From JBBATK01 sp046052705 (lineage in GTDB: Bacteria; Bacteroidota; Ignavibacteria; Kapaibacteriales; NICIL-2): a stretch of DNA of 8,315 nt. The position numbers and the translations under genes were made by a program. The stretch lies in contig JBJOLU010000053.1 of NCBI GenBank assembly GCA_046052705.1, positions 1 to 8,315 on the forward strand, read 5' to 3'. A model generated the notes under the pieces. It was not told the DNA's origin and made no database searches. It saw only the letters and a program-made list of their open reading frames with translations. How positions within the stretch are numbered: the stretch's first letter is position 1; every line of letters starts with the position of its first letter. Shown one piece after another: positions 6,287-8,315 of this stretch.

Positions 6287-7663
6287 CTACGGAAGCGGCT
6301 GCCACATCTTTGTGGATTGTGTGGTGTAACCATACGCATTGCGAATGGAAAAGCGCACGCTGAAGGGTGCGCTAAAGTCCGCATCGGGCATCGGTATCAC
6401 GGCATAGCATACGCGCTCTCCGGTGGGTAGCGATACTAATTTCTGATCGGTGGCCTGAACACTGCGCTCACCTGCCATACTGCTATAGCTCACCGAGCAC
6501 ACCGACGACGAGGGCTGAAGATAGTCGTTGTAGGTAAGCACAAGAGACGGCACGCCATTCACCAACAGCCACTCCGATCCATGCAGTTCGGGCTTGGCTT
6601 CCAGTGTGACGCGCTGAACCTCCGGCGACTTTTGCAAATGTTGGGTGTGCACCGATTTCAACACCACCGTTCGAGCAAGACGCACGTTGTCCTGCTTGTC
6701 CGCGAACCAGGGAATGTTGGTAATCACTTGGCTGGATGTGCTCACCACACCATCGCCCGGAGTGAGCAGGGCAGACAATCCGTTATCGTATAATTCTCCG
6801 ACGCGCCGCAGCACTTCCTGCAGTGCCGAGGTACGAAACTTCTGTGCGTCGCCAATCACATCCACGTTGCCGATCACGCTTACATATTCCACATCCAGCG
6901 GATGAGGTGCCTTACCCAATCGATCAAGAAAATTGCCTGCATTATCGGGCGGGATTAAATCCCGCATAGCCGGAGCATCGAAGGGCATATCAGTCTCGCA
7001 TGCCTCCACAGCGCTAAGAGCTCCGCCAAGAATGGCCTGCGAAATGGGATTGGAACTACTCGCGAGAGAGTTCTTTATTCCGGCCTTCAGCGAATACACT
7101 CGAGCAAAGGGCGAGCCCAGATGCGGCGAGCCTATAGTTATCAACCGCTGTACACGATGATTCTGCTGATGCTGCGTTAGGTACAAGCGGGAAGCAACTC
7201 CGCCCATGCTGTATCCCACCAAGGTAACTTTATTTGCTCCGGTGCGGCGTAATACTTCGTTGATAAACTGCTCTAACTCCGCGGACCATGCAGCTACGGA
7301 GTCCACGGGATTGCTAAACGACACCGTAAAGAAGTCCGAGGGGCCGGATCCGTTTTTTGAGCATTGCACGCGACCATTTTTCATGGTGAGTACGCCGCCA
7401 AAGTGTAATCCCAGCGTTTGCTCGTAAGAACTCAGCGCGGCACCTTCCCACACGTGGGCTTTTTGGCCAAGGCCATGCAGCAGCAGCAGAGGATAGGCCA
7501 CGGTGGTGGCGCTCACCTCGCTCACTCGGGGCGCTTCATTCATGCGCACCACACGCATTGTGCGGCTGCTACCGCAACCCGATGCGGCGAGAAATAGTAT
7601 GGCTACTGCAACGCCAAGAAGCGCACGCAATGGCATGGGAATACATGATTCAATCTTGATCAT
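6287..7663 (-). CDS. Lipase-like alpha/beta hydrolase lipoprotein
   Basis: 458 residues from the ATG at 7663; an ATG at 7636 (residue 10) gives a more compact leader and is equally possible. The hydrophobic stretch LLGVAVAILFLAASGC ends in a lipobox-like ASGC, so Cys30 is probably lipidated. The hydrolase core follows: LLLLHGLGQKAHVW (oxyanion-hole HG at 63-64), the nucleophile elbow VGYSMGG with Ser152, LITIGSPHLGSPFA as in bacterial triacylglycerol lipases, TPGDGVVS with candidate catalytic Asp304, and SVHTQHL with His339 or His342. Residues ~355-458 form an extra beta-rich domain. It probably cleaves ester bonds of lipids in the envelope or outside the cell; the substrate is unknown. The acidic signal that sends some Bacteroidetes lipoproteins to the surface is not seen after the Cys (GSSRTM), which favours the periplasmic side. 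It stands 98 bp upstream of the secreted-protein gene. Confidence 0.88.
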   Translation of the reverse strand: MIKIESCIPMPLRALLGVAVAILFLAASGCGSSRTMRVVRMNEAPRVSEVSATTVAYPLLLLHGLGQKAHVWEGAALSSYEQTLGLHFGGVLTMKNGRVQCSKNGSGPSDFFTVSFSNPVDSVAAWSAELEQFINEVLRRTGANKVTLVGYSMGGVASRLYLTQHQQNHRVQRLITIGSPHLGSPFARVYSLKAGIKNSLASSSNPISQAILGGALSAVEACETDMPFDAPAMRDLIPPDNAGNFLDRLGKAPHPLDVEYVSVIGNVDVIGDAQKFRTSALQEVLRRVGELYDNGLSALLTPGDGVVSTSSQVITNIPWFADKQDNVRLARTVVLKSVHTQHLQKSPEVQRVTLEAKPELHGSEWLLVNGVPSLVLTYNDYLQPSSSVCSVSYSSMAGERSVQATDQKLVSLPTGERVCYAVIPMPDADFSAPFSVRFSIRNAYGYTTQSTKMWQPLP

Positions 7664-7727
7664 AACGGACCAAAGTGCATAGCAAAAACATCAGTGAACA
7701 CCTCTGCGAATAGGGCTATAAATCCTC

Positions 7728-7769
7728 CGTCATACTGACTAACGCATACAGACTTCCGCATACAGACTT
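7728..7769. repeat. Three degenerate 14-bp direct repeats upstream of the lipase gene
   Basis: Units at 7728-7741 (CGTCATACTGACTA), 7742-7755 (ACGCATACAGACTT) and 7756-7769 (CCGCATACAGACTT) lie head to tail; the last two share 13 of 14 bases. They sit in the 128-bp gap between the TonB-domain gene and the lipase gene, 65 bp or more before the lipase ATG. A poor promoter-like box TGTTTTTG (minus strand, 7690-7683, one mismatch to TAnnTTTG) follows them. The period is not that of a helical turn, so an operator role is only possible. Confidence 0.7.
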
Positions 7770-7791
7770 GCACCACAAAACAGCGCTGGTA

Positions 7792-8315
7792 TCAGGAGCC
7801 GGGCTTCCAGGTGTACACAACAGTAGCGGCGCCTTGCACCAGGGGCAAGGATGTTTGGGGATCGTCAGCATGCACCGTATCGCTACTGTGCGTAGACGCT
7901 GACTCTGACGCTGACTCTGACTCTGACTCAGACTGAGGCTCTAACTGAGGCACAAACGAATAGCTTATCTGCAAAGCACTGCCGTGTTCAACCGGAAGAC
8001 GAAACTGCAGAATGATATCGTGATGAGCGATCACATGCCTGCCGCGATTACGCACCGGCTTGAACCTTAAGCTGCGCACCAGTCTCAGAGCTTCGTCGTC
8101 GCACCCGCCCCCTATTCCACGAACCACATGCGCTTCTATTACATGGCCGGATTCCGCAACATCAAACTTCACATGCACATCGCCCTCTATGCCCCTGCTA
8201 CGAGCTTGCTCGGGATAGTGCAGGTTGTTTTCAATGAACGCTCGCAGAGCCGCGTTACCACCTTCGTATCGGGGCAAACGCAGAAACTCCTTCTCTCGAC
8301 CTCGACGCGGGCGCA
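7792..8315 (-). CDS. TonB C-terminal-domain protein, 5' end outside window
   Basis: The reading frame is open to the window edge. The codon at 8277-8275 is TTG inside a continuous frame (GREKEFLRLPRYEGG), not a convincing start, so the protein is partial here with 173 residues visible. Residues ~13-107 are a TonB C-terminal domain: LPRYEGGNAALRAFI, YPEQARSRGIEGDVHVKFDV, ESGHV, DDEALRLVRSLRFKPVRNRG. In TonB systems this domain contacts the TonB box of outer-membrane receptors and passes on energy from the inner-membrane ExbB/ExbD motor; the same fold also occurs in unrelated envelope proteins. The membrane anchor would be in the missing part. Unusually, about 66 residues follow the domain, including a Ser/Glu/Ala repeat (about 127-140) and a final VVYTWKPGS. 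The role of this tail is unknown. Confidence 0.85.
   Translation of the reverse strand, partial: RPRRGREKEFLRLPRYEGGNAALRAFIENNLHYPEQARSRGIEGDVHVKFDVAESGHVIEAHVVRGIGGGCDDEALRLVRSLRFKPVRNRGRHVIAHHDIILQFRLPVEHGSALQISYSFVPQLEPQSESESESASESASTHSSDTVHADDPQTSLPLVQGAATVVYTWKPGS
7895..7936 (-). repeat. Hexanucleotide repeat coding a Ser-Glu/Ser-Ala tract
   Basis: Seven 6-bp units on the plus strand: GACGCT, GACTCT, GACGCT, GACTCT, GACTCT, GACTCA and GACTGA. Read on the minus strand they code alternating Ser-Glu and Ser-Ala in the tail of the TonB-domain protein. Unit number could change by slippage without a frameshift, lengthening or shortening an acidic, probably disordered segment. Confidence 0.85.

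Noticed and set aside
7779..7790. Palindrome CAGCGCTG followed by TTTTG as terminator of the TonB-domain gene
   Set aside because: The palindrome has no room for a loop and its stem would be too short to act as an intrinsic terminator.
8275..8277. TTG start codon for the TonB-domain protein
   Set aside because: The frame stays open to the window edge with sensible residues before it (FLRLPRYEGG matches the usual lead-in to the TonB domain), so the gene is cut by the window rather than starting here.

Overview
All genes read from the minus strand, and base composition is a little over half G+C by eye. Three things point to the Bacteroidota/Chlorobiota (FCB) group. The tRNA gene has an exact TTTG-N19-TAnnTTTG promoter of the Bacteroidetes type. 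The large secreted protein ends in a domain that looks like a type IX secretion (T9SS) type A sorting domain. The start codons lack clear Shine-Dalgarno sequences. The mix of choice-of-anchor/WD40 secreted proteins and OmpA proteins with a polyproline linker reminds me of Kapabacteria/Ignavibacteria-like lineages, but that finer placement is only an inference.

Layout in the direction of transcription (high to low coordinates): (1) 8315-7792, the 3' part of a TonB-C-terminal-domain protein whose start lies outside the window and which carries an odd Ser/Glu-rich tail after the TonB domain. (2) 7791-7664, an intergenic gap with three degenerate 14-bp direct repeats. (3) 7663-6287, a lipase-like alpha/beta hydrolase made as a lipoprotein. 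(4) 6286-6189, a gap with a TAnnTTTG promoter box. (5) 6188-2595, a 1197-residue exported protein with Ig-like, beta-propeller, choice-of-anchor and possible cohesin-like regions and a T9SS sorting domain. (6) 2598-553, an outer-membrane barrel plus OmpA-type protein that starts on an ATGA overlap with gene 5. (7) 552-433, a promoter region. (8) 432-359, tRNA-Asn(GTT), followed by a terminator. (9) 1-255, two copies of a 134-bp tandem repeat containing four copies of a 20-bp motif, with no gene.

The strongest functional unit is the coupled pair 5+6: a probable T9SS cargo and, in the same transcript, a protein predicted to span the outer membrane and bind peptidoglycan. By analogy with known cargo/partner pairs such as SprB/SprF, gene 6 could help display or anchor gene 5; this is an inference. 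The start of gene 6 is itself unusual: it lies in an in-frame 12-bp tandem array (MQKV...MQRV) in which the first and last units each provide an ATG. The lipoprotein lipase and the TonB-type protein are envelope proteins too, so the whole window is an envelope/secretion neighbourhood, but only genes 5 and 6 show direct evidence of being co-expressed.
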